From: Streptomyces spirodelae
GTDB lineage: Bacteria; Actinomycetota; Actinomycetes; Streptomycetales; Streptomycetaceae
DNA length: 44,155 nucleotides
Assembly (NCBI RefSeq): GCF_017676385.1
Contig: NZ_JAFFZN010000043.1
Location: 1-44,155, forward strand
Direction of reading: 5' to 3'
In this document: in pieces, positions 7,865 through 15,709 of the stretch
Layout of the letters: each line of letters begins with the position of its first letter
Numbering within the stretch: position 1 is the first letter of the stretch
Position numbers and translations under genes: made by a program
The notes under the pieces: generated by a model
Seen by the model: the letters and a program-made list of their open reading frames with translations, nothing else
Databases searched by the model: none
Told to the model about the DNA's origin: nothing

Positions 7865-7893
7865 AAAACGTCGGTTCGGTTCGCTCTGTTACG
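7865..7893 (-). promoter_or_regulatory. Possible second BldN-type promoter upstream of bldN
   Basis: On the minus strand CGTAAC (7893-7888) is followed after 17 bases by CGTTTT (7870-7865). The -35 is a perfect BldN hexamer but the -10 matches in only four of six positions and the spacer is one base longer than ideal. It would imply autoregulation if real. Confidence 0.25.
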
Positions 7894-8114
7894 GATTGGA
7901 GCCGCATTCAGGTGCGATTCGGGGACTGTTTTTGATCGTTTTCGTGGCTCAATCTGATGCCCCGGTGATGTGTTCCGCCCGACCCGGCGAACGGCGACTG
8001 TCGGCCCCGAGCACCGGGTAGCACTGCTGGATTACCCGTCGGCGGCGACACGCGGCGGACGCACGGCGGGCGTTGCGCGTGCCGCGTGTGCGGACGCCTG
8101 CCCTAATGAGGGGG

Positions 8115-9068
8115 CTAGCGGCGGCGGCGCTGGACAGCGGCCGCGGCGACCGCGCCGCCCGCCAGCGCGCCGACCCCGGCCGCCGCCGGGATGCCCACCT
8201 TGGCCGCCTTGCGGCCCCTGCGGTAGTCCCGCAGCCGCCAGCCCATTTCACGAGCGTGCGTCCGAAGGCGGCTGTCAGGATTGATCGCATACGGATAACC
8301 GACAAGCGACAGCATCGGGATATCGTTCGCCGAATCGCTGTACGCCGCGCACCTGTCCAGGTCGAGCCCCTCGGCGGCGGCCAGCGCCCGAACCGCCTCC
8401 GCCTTCGCCGGCCCGTGCAGCGGCTCGCCCACCAGCCGCCCGGTGTAGACACCGCCGACCGACTCGGCGACCGTGCCCAGCGCGCCGGTCAGCCCGAGCC
8501 GCCGCGCGATGATCGTCGCCGTCTCCACCGGTGCCGCCGTCACCAGCCACACCTTCTGTCCCGCGTCCAGGTGCGCCTGCGCCAGCGCGCGGGTGCCCGG
8601 CCAGATGCGGCCCGCCATGTACTCGTCGTAGATCTCCTCGCCGATGGCCATCAGCTCGGAGACCCGGTGTCCCTTGACGATGGACAGCGCGCTCTCCCTG
8701 GCGTCCTGCATATGGTCGGCGTTCTCGGAGCCGGCCAGCCGGAAGTACGCCTGCTGCCAGGCGAAGCGGGTCAACTCGCGCTTCCGGAAGAACTTGCGCT
8801 TGTAGAGGCCGCGGCCGAAGTGGAAGAGGGCGGCCCCCTGCATCACCGTGTTGTCCAGGTCGAAGAACGCGGCAGCGTGCACGTCTCCCGCGACGGGGAA
8901 CTCCGCTTCCTCGGCACCTGCCGCCTCCGCGGTCCCGGCGCCTTCGCGCTCGGCCGCCGCCATCTCCTGCTCCTGCTTGCGCGCGGCCTCGGCGGCCGCC
9001 TCGCCTGCGAGCACGCTGCGCGCGGTCGCCGAGCGCTTGCGAGAGGTGAGCCATGCGGGAAGGGCCAT
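8115..9068 (-). CDS. HAD-superfamily subfamily IB phosphatase (SerB1/CicA-like)
   Basis: A 317-residue phosphatase of the HAD-IB group. Motif I is FFDLDNTV, with nucleophile D70 and acid/base D72; motif II is WLVTAAP; motif IV is YSDSANDIPML. Between them lies the helical cap typical of the group. The first 60 residues are charged and Ala-rich, and the C-terminus holds a Gly/Ala-rich hydrophobic segment followed by Arg residues, perhaps a membrane tail. The ATG at 9068 lacks a strong ribosome-binding site, so the start is somewhat uncertain. It sits between bldN and the glutaredoxin gene, transcribed away from rex. The mycobacterial counterpart in the same position and orientation is annotated serB1 (Rv0505c, from memory), but phosphoserine is not established as its substrate. 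Confidence 0.85.
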   Translation of the reverse strand: MALPAWLTSRKRSATARSVLAGEAAAEAARKQEQEMAAAEREGAGTAEAAGAEEAEFPVAGDVHAAAFFDLDNTVMQGAALFHFGRGLYKRKFFRKRELTRFAWQQAYFRLAGSENADHMQDARESALSIVKGHRVSELMAIGEEIYDEYMAGRIWPGTRALAQAHLDAGQKVWLVTAAPVETATIIARRLGLTGALGTVAESVGGVYTGRLVGEPLHGPAKAEAVRALAAAEGLDLDRCAAYSDSANDIPMLSLVGYPYAINPDSRLRTHAREMGWRLRDYRRGRKAAKVGIPAAAGVGALAGGAVAAAAVQRRRR

Positions 9069-9092
9069 GCCGCGAGCATAGCCAGTCTGTTC

Positions 9093-9236
9093 GGTCAGGC
9101 GGTTGCGTGTGGATGGCCGGGGGTGTGTGAGGGGTGAACGGCCGGGGGGCCGGGGGTTGTCCCCCGGGGGGTTGCAGCGTGAGGTCAGGCGGTTGCGTGT
9201 GGATGGCCGGGGGTGTGTGAGGGGTGAACGGCCGGG
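9093..9236. repeat. Two-copy direct repeat between the HAD phosphatase and glutaredoxin genes
   Basis: A 54-base block (9093-9146) recurs identically at 9183-9236, a period of 90. The first copy is followed by extra G/C-rich sequence that the second lacks, but both are followed by GTTGCAGCG. It fills most of the 235-base gap between two divergent genes, so it lies in the promoter region of one or both. Confidence 0.9.
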
Positions 9237-9303
9237 TGTTGCAGCGCGGGGGCCGGGGGTGCGGATTTGGGGGTGCGTGGCGGGTGGGCGGGAGAATGGG
9301 GGG

Positions 9304-9540
9304 ATGAAGACTGTGACCCTCATCGGAAAGCCCGGGTGCCATCTGTGTGACGTGGCGCGGGACGTGGTGGTCCGGGTGTGCGACGAAGTGGGCGCCACCT
9401 GGGAGGAGAAGGACATCAACCAGGACCGGGAGCTCTACCGGCTGTACTGGGAGCAGATCCCGGTCGTGCTCGTCGACGGGCAGCAGCACGACTTCTGGCG
9501 CGTCGACCCGGAACGTCTGCGCACCGCGCTCACCGCGTGA
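9304..9540 (+). CDS. Glutaredoxin-like small thiol protein (DUF836 type)
   Basis: A 78-residue thioredoxin-fold protein that starts MKTVTLIGKPGCHLCDVA. The CHLC active site (C12/C15) follows the first strand, and the cis-Pro loop reads EQIPVVLVDG, both as in glutaredoxin-like DUF836 proteins. It could act as a thiol-disulfide exchange protein in the cytosol. The ATG at 9304 is followed by a full-length domain with no extension needed. It lies upstream of rex on the same strand, separated by 302 bases that contain a long inverted repeat and the rex promoter, so it is probably a separate transcript. The position next to hemA is shared with mycobacteria (Rv0508, from memory). Confidence 0.85.
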   Translation: MKTVTLIGKPGCHLCDVARDVVVRVCDEVGATWEEKDINQDRELYRLYWEQIPVVLVDGQQHDFWRVDPERLRTALTA

Positions 9541-9550
9541 CGCGGCGTCG

Positions 9551-9615
9551 CTCGAACCCTGCTCAAGGACCGCCCAGGGCGTGCTTGTCCAGCGGGAATG
9601 TGGTCAGGGTTCGAG
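9551..9615. repeat. Long-range inverted repeat after the glutaredoxin gene
   Basis: CTCGAACCCTG (9551-9561) is perfectly complementary to CAGGGTTCGAG (9605-9615). The 43 bases between can fold into smaller stems (GGAC 9567-9570 with GTCC 9587-9590; CGCC with GGCG inside). It may be a terminator or a structured RNA element. Confidence 0.5.
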
Positions 9616-9739
9616 TTCGTTTCGATTAGTATCGAGGGCGTTTTGCCGTCCGGGGGCGTATACGTGAGGAGTGTGGCCGGGTGTCCCCGTTGGCGGCTGT
9701 GGCGCCGGTCACGTTGGCCGGACAAACCGGACACAATCT

Positions 9740-9768
9740 TTGTGCACGCGTTCACAAAGGCATAGCCT
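9740..9768 (+). promoter_or_regulatory. rex promoter with an overlapping Rex operator
   Basis: The 18-mer TTGTGCACGCGTTCACAA (9740-9757) matches the Rex operator TTGTGAA-N4-TTCACAA with one deviating base in the left arm. A promoter with -35 TTGTGC (9740-9745), a 17-base spacer and -10 TAGCCT (9763-9768) runs through it, so bound Rex would block polymerase. This supports autoregulation of rex and NADH-responsive control of hemACDB. Confidence 0.88.
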
Positions 9769-9842
9769 GGGCGCGACGGAGCGGTCCGGGAGAGTGCCTC
9801 ACAAACGACCGCTCACCGCTTCGCGCAACCGGCAGGAGCACC

Positions 9843-10661
9843 GTGGCAACTGGCCGAAATCACCGTCCGGCGACGAGTCGGAGCCGAGGAATCCCCGAGG
9901 CGACCGTCGCCCGCCTTCCGCTGTACCTGCGGGCGCTCACCGCGCTGTCCGAGCGTTCGGTGCCCACGGTCTCCTCGGAGGAGCTGGCCTCCGCGGCGGG
10001 TGTGAATTCGGCCAAGCTCCGCAAGGACTTCTCCTACCTCGGTTCCTACGGCACCCGCGGGGTCGGCTACGACGTGGAATACCTCGTCTACCAGATCTCC
10101 CGCGAGCTGGGCCTCACCCAGGACTGGCCGGTTGTGATCGTCGGTATCGGTAACCTCGGTGCGGCGCTCGCCAACTACGGTGGTTTCGCCTCGCGCGGTT
10201 TCCGGGTCGCGGCGCTGATCGACGCCGACCCGAGCCTGGCCGGAAAGCCCGTGGCGGGCATCCCCGTGCAGCACACCGACGAGCTGGAAAAGATCATCTC
10301 GGACAACGGGGTGTCCATCGGCGTGATCGCCACCCCGGCGGGCGCCGCGCAGCAGGTGTGCGACCGGCTGGTGGCCGCCGGGATCACCTCCATCCTCAAC
10401 TTCGCGCCCACCGTGCTGTCCGTCCCCGAAGGGGTCGACGTGCGCAAGGTGGACCTGTCGATAGAGCTGCAGATCCTCGCCTTCCACGAGCAGCGCAAGG
10501 CCGGCGAGGACCTGGGCGGGCCTCCGGGCCGCCGCCCCGGCGAAGGCGTGCACCCCGAGACGGACACGGCGCCGCCCGCCGCACCGCCCGCAGCTGCCGT
10601 CACCAAGCGGCCGCCCGAGCCCGGGAACGACGGGGACCTGCCCGCCGTGATGCCGGCATGA
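9843..10661 (+). CDS. rex: Rex, NADH/NAD+-sensing redox repressor
   Basis: A 272-residue repressor that binds operators when NADH is low and releases them when NADH rises. The N-terminal winged helix (about residues 18-85) includes VPTVSSEELASAAGVNSAKL and the signature RKDFSYLGSYGTRGVGYDV. The Rossmann domain begins VVIVGIGNLGAALANYGGF, with the glycine-rich NAD(H) loop. The C-terminal swapped helix is followed by a Pro/Ala-rich tail typical of Streptomyces. The start is GTG 9843, after a GGAG ribosome-binding site; this restores the family's usual N-terminus. Its stop overlaps the hemA ATG by 4 bases, so heme synthesis is translationally coupled to its own regulator. A Rex operator lies about 85 bases upstream of the start. 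Confidence 0.97.
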   Translation: MATGRNHRPATSRSRGIPEATVARLPLYLRALTALSERSVPTVSSEELASAAGVNSAKLRKDFSYLGSYGTRGVGYDVEYLVYQISRELGLTQDWPVVIVGIGNLGAALANYGGFASRGFRVAALIDADPSLAGKPVAGIPVQHTDELEKIISDNGVSIGVIATPAGAAQQVCDRLVAAGITSILNFAPTVLSVPEGVDVRKVDLSIELQILAFHEQRKAGEDLGGPPGRRPGEGVHPETDTAPPAAPPAAAVTKRPPEPGNDGDLPAVMPA

Positions 10662-11965
10662 GCCTGCTGGTCGTCGGTCTGAGTCACCGCAGCGCGCCGG
10701 TCAGCGTGCTGGAGAGGGCCGCGCTGGCCCCGCAGGCGCGGGGGAAGTTGCTTCAGGACGCTGTGGGCGCCGAGCCGGCGGCCGAGGCTGCCGTGCTCTC
10801 GACCTGCAACCGGATCGAACTGTACGCGGACGTCGACAAGTTCCACGCGGGGGTCGCCGAACTCTCGACGCTGCTGGCCCAGCACAGCGGGGTGGAGCTG
10901 GACGAGCTCACTCCGTATCTGTACGTGCACTACGAGGATCGGGCCGTGCACCACCTGTTCTCGGTGGCGTGCGGGCTCGACTCGATGGTCGTGGGCGAGG
11001 GGCAGATCCTCGGCCAGATCAAGGACGCGCTGGCCGTCGCGCAGGAGCAGCACACCGCGGGACGGCTGCTGAACGATCTTTTCCAGCAGGCGCTGCGGGT
11101 GGGCAAGCGCGCGCACTCGGAGACCGGCATCGACAAGGCCGGGCAGTCGCTGGTGACCTTCGGCCTGGAACAGCTGGCCGACGGGGCGCCGGTGGACGAG
11201 TGGGTACGCGGCCGCCGGGCGCTGGTGATCGGCGCCGGGTCGATGTCCTCGCTCGCCGCGGTGACGCTGGCGCGTGCCGGTGCGGGCGAACTGGTGATCG
11301 TCAACCGGACTCTGGCCAGGGCCCAGCGGCTGGCGGACAGCCTGCAGGCCCGGGCCCTGCCGATGGCCTCGGTCGCCAAGGAGCTGGCCGCCGCCGATGT
11401 GGTGGTGTCCTGCACCGGGGCCGCTGGGCTGGTGCTGAGCGCTGCCGACATCGAGGGCGCCGTCGCCGGACGCGGCTCAGCGCTGGCCGTCCTCGACCTC
11501 GCCATGCCCCGGGACGTCGAGGCAGCCGTGCACCGGATCGACGGGGTGCGGCTTGTGGATATCGAGTCGCTGGCCGATGCTGAGGCGAACGCTCCGATGG
11601 CGGGCGACGTGGAGGCCGTCAGGGGCATCGTCACCGAGGAGGTCGCCGCGTTCGGGGCCGCGCAGCGGGCGGCGACGATCACGCCGACCGTCGTGGCGCT
11701 GCGCACCATGGCCGCCGATGTCGTCGCCGGCGAGATGGCGCGTCTTGAGGGGCGGCTGCACGGGATGGACGACAAGCAGCGCGCGGAGATCACGCAGACC
11801 GTGCGCCGTGTCGTGGACAAGCTGCTGCACGCGCCGACCGTGCGCGTCAAACAGCTCGCGGGCGAGCCCGGCGGTGCCGGGTACGCCGACGCGCTGCGTG
11901 AACTCTTCGACCTCGACCCGCAGGCGGTCGCCGCTGTCAGCAACCCGGAACAGGAGCGGCAATGA
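10658..11965 (+). CDS. hemA: Glutamyl-tRNA reductase
   Basis: A 435-residue enzyme that reduces glutamyl-tRNA(Glu) to glutamate-1-semialdehyde with NADPH, the first committed step of heme synthesis by the C5 route. The catalytic Cys is in STCNRIELYAD (about C50). The family signature FSVACGLDSMVVGEGQILGQ follows, then the NADPH site ALVIGAGSMSSLAAVTLARAG and a C-terminal dimerisation helix region. Length and motifs are normal. The ATG at 10658 overlaps the rex stop (ATGA) and the stop overlaps hemC, so the order rex-hemA-hemC reads as one operon. Glutamate-1-semialdehyde produced here is the substrate of HemL, encoded about 19 kb further on. Confidence 0.97.
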   Translation: MSLLVVGLSHRSAPVSVLERAALAPQARGKLLQDAVGAEPAAEAAVLSTCNRIELYADVDKFHAGVAELSTLLAQHSGVELDELTPYLYVHYEDRAVHHLFSVACGLDSMVVGEGQILGQIKDALAVAQEQHTAGRLLNDLFQQALRVGKRAHSETGIDKAGQSLVTFGLEQLADGAPVDEWVRGRRALVIGAGSMSSLAAVTLARAGAGELVIVNRTLARAQRLADSLQARALPMASVAKELAAADVVVSCTGAAGLVLSAADIEGAVAGRGSALAVLDLAMPRDVEAAVHRIDGVRLVDIESLADAEANAPMAGDVEAVRGIVTEEVAAFGAAQRAATITPTVVALRTMAADVVAGEMARLEGRLHGMDDKQRAEITQTVRRVVDKLLHAPTVRVKQLAGEPGGAGYADALRELFDLDPQAVAAVSNPEQERQ

Positions 11966-12972
11966 ACACCGACGCCACAGCCAACCCCCCACTGAGGCTG
12001 GGCACCCGCCGCAGCAAGCTCGCCATGGCGCAGTCCGGGCTGGTCGCCGAGGAAGTGCGCAGGCGTACCGGGCGGCCCGTCGAGCTGGTGGAGATCACCA
12101 CGTACGGGGACATCAGCAAGGAGCAGCTCGCGCAGATCGGCGGCACCGGGGTGTTCGTCAACGCGCTGCGGGACGCGCTCGCGCGCGGTGAGGTCGACTT
12201 CGCCGTGCACTCGCTCAAGGATCTGCCGACCACCCAGCCTGCCGAGTTCGCGGTGGCCGCCGTGCCGGCCCGTGCCGACGCGCGGGATGTGCTGGTGGGC
12301 CGGGACGGGCTCGGGTTCGAGGCGCTGGCCAGGGCGGCGGCGCCCGGCACGGCGCGGATCGGCACCGGCTCTCCTCGCCGGATGGCGCAATTGCACGCCT
12401 GGGCGCGTACGCTCGGGGTCGAGATCGAGACCGTCCCGATCCGGGGGAATATCGATACGCGGATCGGGTACGTGCGCTCCGGTGAGCTCGACGGCGTCGT
12501 TCTTGCCGCCGCCGGTCTCGAGCGCATCGGCCGCCTCGAGGAGGAGGCTGCCGAGTTGATCGAGCCCGACCAGGTTCTTCCCGCCCCCGGACAGGGGGCA
12601 CTGGCCGTCGAGTGCGTGGCGTCCGACACGCATCTGGCCGCACAGCTCGCGGAGCTGGACGACCCGTTCACACGGGCGGCCGTCACCGCTGAGCGAACCC
12701 TGCTCGCCGCCTTGGAGGCCGGCTGTAGTGCTCCTGTGGGGGCGCTGGCCGACCTGCTTGTCGAGGGGCAGGTTGTCACCGAAATGCGCCTGCGTGGCGT
12801 CGTCGGCACCACCGACGGCCGCACGCTGGTGCAGTTGTCCACCACCGGTCCCGTACCGGCGTCCGACGGCGGTTCCACCGACCTTGCGCCCTTCGCGCGC
12901 ATGGGCCGTGAGCTCGCCGACGAGATGCTCGCCAAGGGTGCGGCCGGTCTGATGGGGGAGCGAGCACTTTGA
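11962..12972 (+). CDS. hemC: Hydroxymethylbilane synthase (porphobilinogen deaminase)
   Basis: A 336-residue enzyme that joins four porphobilinogen units into hydroxymethylbilane. Visible elements are the opening LRLGTRRSKLAMAQ, the substrate loop VDFAVHSLKDLPT, the Arg-rich GTGSPRRMAQL and the dipyrromethane-cofactor Cys in ALEAGCSAPVGA (about C255). The usual LGTGSLRR motif reads IGTGSPRR, a conservative change. The ATG at 11962 overlaps the hemA stop by 4 bases, and its own stop overlaps the next start in the same way. It is complete and unremarkable in length. Confidence 0.97.
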   Translation: MNTDATANPPLRLGTRRSKLAMAQSGLVAEEVRRRTGRPVELVEITTYGDISKEQLAQIGGTGVFVNALRDALARGEVDFAVHSLKDLPTTQPAEFAVAAVPARADARDVLVGRDGLGFEALARAAAPGTARIGTGSPRRMAQLHAWARTLGVEIETVPIRGNIDTRIGYVRSGELDGVVLAAAGLERIGRLEEEAAELIEPDQVLPAPGQGALAVECVASDTHLAAQLAELDDPFTRAAVTAERTLLAALEAGCSAPVGALADLLVEGQVVTEMRLRGVVGTTDGRTLVQLSTTGPVPASDGGSTDLAPFARMGRELADEMLAKGAAGLMGERAL

Positions 12973-14711
12973 GCCCCACCGCCGCCGACAGGTCGCGCGC
13001 CGACAAGCCGAGCACAGCGCGCGCCGACAAGTCGAGCACCGCACAGAAGACGGCAGTCGTGAACAGACAGCACCTGCACGGTGCACACGGACACGTCACC
13101 TTCCTGGGTGCCGGGCCCGGAGACCCGGGACTGCTGACCTTGCGCGCCGTCGAGGCGCTGGGGCAGGCCGACGTACTGGTCGCCGACCCGCGCGTGTACG
13201 ACGTCGTACGTGCCCACGCCAGGGCAGGTGTGGACACACCGCTGCAAGCCGTGGCTGATGAGGCGTCAACTGCCTCCGCAGCGGCCGACGATGCAGCCCT
13301 CGACCCGGGCGAGTCTGCCATAGCCGCCGCGCGCTCCGGCAAGCGGGTCGTGCGTGCGGTCGCGGGCGACCCCGGGCTGGACTCGGACGCGGCCCGCGAG
13401 ATGCTGGCCCTGGCCGACCAGGGCATTCCGTTCGAGGTCGTACCGGGTGTCGCCGCTGCCGTGGGCGTGCCCGCCTACGCCGGGGTTCCGCTGCGCGACG
13501 CGCAGGGCACCGATGTGCGGTTCGTGGACGCGCGGACGGCGGACAGCCGGTGCTGGACGGAGCTGGGTGTCAGCGACGCGACCGTCGTCGTCTCCACCAC
13601 CCTGGACCAGGTCACCGCGTCAGCGGGCGAGCTGGTGGCCGCCGGTCGCAAGCCGGACACACCGCTGACCGTCACGCTGGCCGGTACGACCACCCGGCAG
13701 CGCACCTTCACCTCGACGCTTGGCCAGATCACCCAGACCCTCAAGCAGGCCAAGGTGCTGCCGTCCCCGGACGGCGGGCAGCCCGTCATAGCCGTGGTCG
13801 GCGAGCGCAGTGCCGCGGCCCAGCGCGAGCAGCTGGCCTGGTTCGAGTCCAAGCCGCTGTTCGGCTGGCAGGTCCTGGTGCCCCGCACCAAGGAGCAGGC
13901 GGCCTCCCTCTCCGACCAGCTCCGCTCCTACGGCGCCGTGCCGGCCGAGGTGCCGACCATCGCCGTGGAGCCGCCGCGCACCCCGCAGCAGATGGAGCGC
14001 GCGGTCAAGGGCCTGGTGACGGGCCGCTACGAGTGGATCGCGTTCACCTCCGTCAACGCGGTCAAGGCGGTTCGCGAGAAGTTCGAGGAGTACGGTCTCG
14101 ACGCCCGCGCCTTCGCTGGGATCAAGGTCGCCGCAGTGGGCGAGCAGACCGCCAAGGCGCTGATCGAGTTCGGCGTCAAGCCCGACCTGGTGCCCAGCGG
14201 TGAGCAGTCAGCGGCCGGTCTGCTGGAGGACTGGCCGCCCTACGACCCGGTGTTCGACCCGATCGACCGGGTGTTCCTGCCCCGCGCCGACATCGCCACC
14301 GAGACGCTGGTGGCCGGCCTGATCGAGCTGGGCTGGGAGGTGGACGACGTGACCGCCTACCGGACGGTGCGCGCCTCCCCGCCGCCGGCCGAGACCCGGG
14401 AGGCCATCAAGGGCGGCGGGTTCGACGCGGTGCTGTTCACCTCCTCGTCCACGGTGCGGAATCTGGTGGGCATCGCCGGCAAGCCGCACAACGTCACGGT
14501 CATCGCCTGTATCGGCCCGGCCACGGCGAAGACCGCGGAGGAGCACGGGCTGCGGGTGGATGTCATGTCGCCCGAACCGTCGGTGCACAAGCTGGCCGAG
14601 GCGCTCGCCGACTTCGGTGCCCAGCGCCGTGCCGCGGCCGTCGAGGCGGGTGAACAGGTGAAGCGGCCGAGCGAGAAGCGCCCGGCCAGGAGGAGGGCAC
14701 GCACATCATGA
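12969..14711 (+). CDS. hemD: Uroporphyrinogen-III synthase fused to a degenerate tetrapyrrole methylase domain
   Basis: A 580-residue two-domain protein. The N-terminal part (about 40-275) resembles a SAM-dependent uroporphyrinogen methyltransferase and keeps the opening VTFLGAGPGDPGLLTLRAVE. The C-terminal part (about 285-555) is a HemD synthase, which closes hydroxymethylbilane to uroporphyrinogen III; it has VLVPRTKEQA, FTSVNAVKAVREKFEEYG, VAAVGEQTAKAL and VLFTSSSTVRNLV. In the methylase half the usual GGDPFxFGRGGEE reads AGDPGLDSDAAREM, and the THRG that follows PAYAG(I/V)P is RDAQG, so methylation is doubtful. The start is TTG 12969 overlapping the hemC stop; GTG 13059 is an alternative that removes 30 low-complexity residues. 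Its stop overlaps hemB. Confidence 0.93.
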   Translation: MSPTAADRSRADKPSTARADKSSTAQKTAVVNRQHLHGAHGHVTFLGAGPGDPGLLTLRAVEALGQADVLVADPRVYDVVRAHARAGVDTPLQAVADEASTASAAADDAALDPGESAIAAARSGKRVVRAVAGDPGLDSDAAREMLALADQGIPFEVVPGVAAAVGVPAYAGVPLRDAQGTDVRFVDARTADSRCWTELGVSDATVVVSTTLDQVTASAGELVAAGRKPDTPLTVTLAGTTTRQRTFTSTLGQITQTLKQAKVLPSPDGGQPVIAVVGERSAAAQREQLAWFESKPLFGWQVLVPRTKEQAASLSDQLRSYGAVPAEVPTIAVEPPRTPQQMERAVKGLVTGRYEWIAFTSVNAVKAVREKFEEYGLDARAFAGIKVAAVGEQTAKALIEFGVKPDLVPSGEQSAAGLLEDWPPYDPVFDPIDRVFLPRADIATETLVAGLIELGWEVDDVTAYRTVRASPPPAETREAIKGGGFDAVLFTSSSTVRNLVGIAGKPHNVTVIACIGPATAKTAEEHGLRVDVMSPEPSVHKLAEALADFGAQRRAAAVEAGEQVKRPSEKRPARRRARTS

Positions 14712-15709
14712 GCACGTACGGCAGCTTCCCGGCGGCCCGGCCGAGGCGGCTGCGCACCACGGCGGCCATGCGCCGCCTGGTCGCCGAGCACCGCACGCAG
14801 CCCGCGGACCTGATCCTGCCCGCCTTCGTGCGGGAGGGCATCAGCGAGCCCGTACCGGTGGGCACGATGCCGGGGGTGGTGCAGCACACCCGCGACACCC
14901 TGCGCAAGGCCGCCGTGGAAGCGGTCGAGGCGGGCGTCGGCGGGCTGATGCTCTTCGGCGTGCCCGACGAGGCGAAGAAGGACGCGAGGGGCAGCGCGGG
15001 CACCGACCCGGACGGCATCCTCCAGGTGGCACTGCGGGACGTGCGGGCCGAGGTCGGCGACGAACTGGTGCTGATGTCGGACCTGTGCCTGGACGAGTAC
15101 ACCGACCACGGCCACTGCGGGGTGCTGACCGGCGACGGCCGCGTGGACAACGACGCGACGCTGGAGCGGTACGCCGAGATGGCCCGCGTCCAGGCCGACG
15201 CCGGCGCCCATGTGCTGGGCCCCAGCGGCATGATGGACGGCCAGATCGCGTACGTCCGCGCGGCGCTGGAGGAGGCCGGGCACACGGACGTCGCGATGTT
15301 CGCGTACACCGCCAAGTACTCCTCCGCCTTCTACGGGCCGTTCCGGGAGGCCGTCGGCTCCTCGCTCCAGGGGGACCGCAAGACCTACCAGCAGGACCCG
15401 GCCAACGCGCGCGAGGCGCTGCGCGAGCTGTCGCTGGACCTGGCCGAGGGTGCGGACATGGTGATGGTCAAGCCCGGGCTGCCGTATCTGGACATCCTTC
15501 GGGACTTCGCCGAGCGCGCCGAGGTCCCCGTCGGCGTCTACCAGATCTCCGGCGAGTACGCGATGGTCGAGGCCGCCGCCGAGAAGGGGTGGGTCGACCG
15601 CGAGGCGGCCATCCTGGAGACGCTGACGAGCTTCACCCGCGCCGGCGCGAACATGATCCTCACCTATTGGGCGACGGAGGCCGCGGGGTTGCTGCGCGCG
15701 CGGCGCTGA
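14708..15709 (+). CDS. hemB: Delta-aminolevulinic acid dehydratase (porphobilinogen synthase)
   Basis: A 333-residue enzyme that condenses two 5-aminolevulinate molecules into porphobilinogen. The two Schiff-base lysines are visible in FAYTAKYSSAFYGPF (K203) and MVMVKPGLPYLDI (K255), and the substrate loop in YQISGEYAM. The metal-binding loop reads DLCLDEYTDHGHCG: of the three Cys that bind catalytic zinc in enzymes such as E. coli HemB, the first and third are present (C127, C137) and the middle one is Asp (D129). The ATG at 14708 overlaps the hemD stop by 4 bases. This is the last gene of the rex-hemACDB operon; 336 bases without a gene follow. Confidence 0.96.
   Translation: MSTYGSFPAARPRRLRTTAAMRRLVAEHRTQPADLILPAFVREGISEPVPVGTMPGVVQHTRDTLRKAAVEAVEAGVGGLMLFGVPDEAKKDARGSAGTDPDGILQVALRDVRAEVGDELVLMSDLCLDEYTDHGHCGVLTGDGRVDNDATLERYAEMARVQADAGAHVLGPSGMMDGQIAYVRAALEEAGHTDVAMFAYTAKYSSAFYGPFREAVGSSLQGDRKTYQQDPANAREALRELSLDLAEGADMVMVKPGLPYLDILRDFAERAEVPVGVYQISGEYAMVEAAAEKGWVDREAAILETLTSFTRAGANMILTYWATEAAGLLRARR

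Noticed and set aside
9551..9625. tRNA-like element (a GGTTCGA word near the inverted repeat)
   Set aside because: No acceptor stem, D-arm or anticodon arm can be drawn around it.
9611..9626. A LexA-like TCGA...TCGA palindrome upstream of rex
   Set aside because: The half-site spacing and bases do not fit the actinobacterial LexA box TCGAAC-N4-GTTCGA; there is no SOS gene here.
10930..13086. A 718-codon minus-strand frame opposite hemA and hemC
   Set aside because: Arg/Ser/Ala-rich shadow; the opposite strand has an uninterrupted coupled heme operon.
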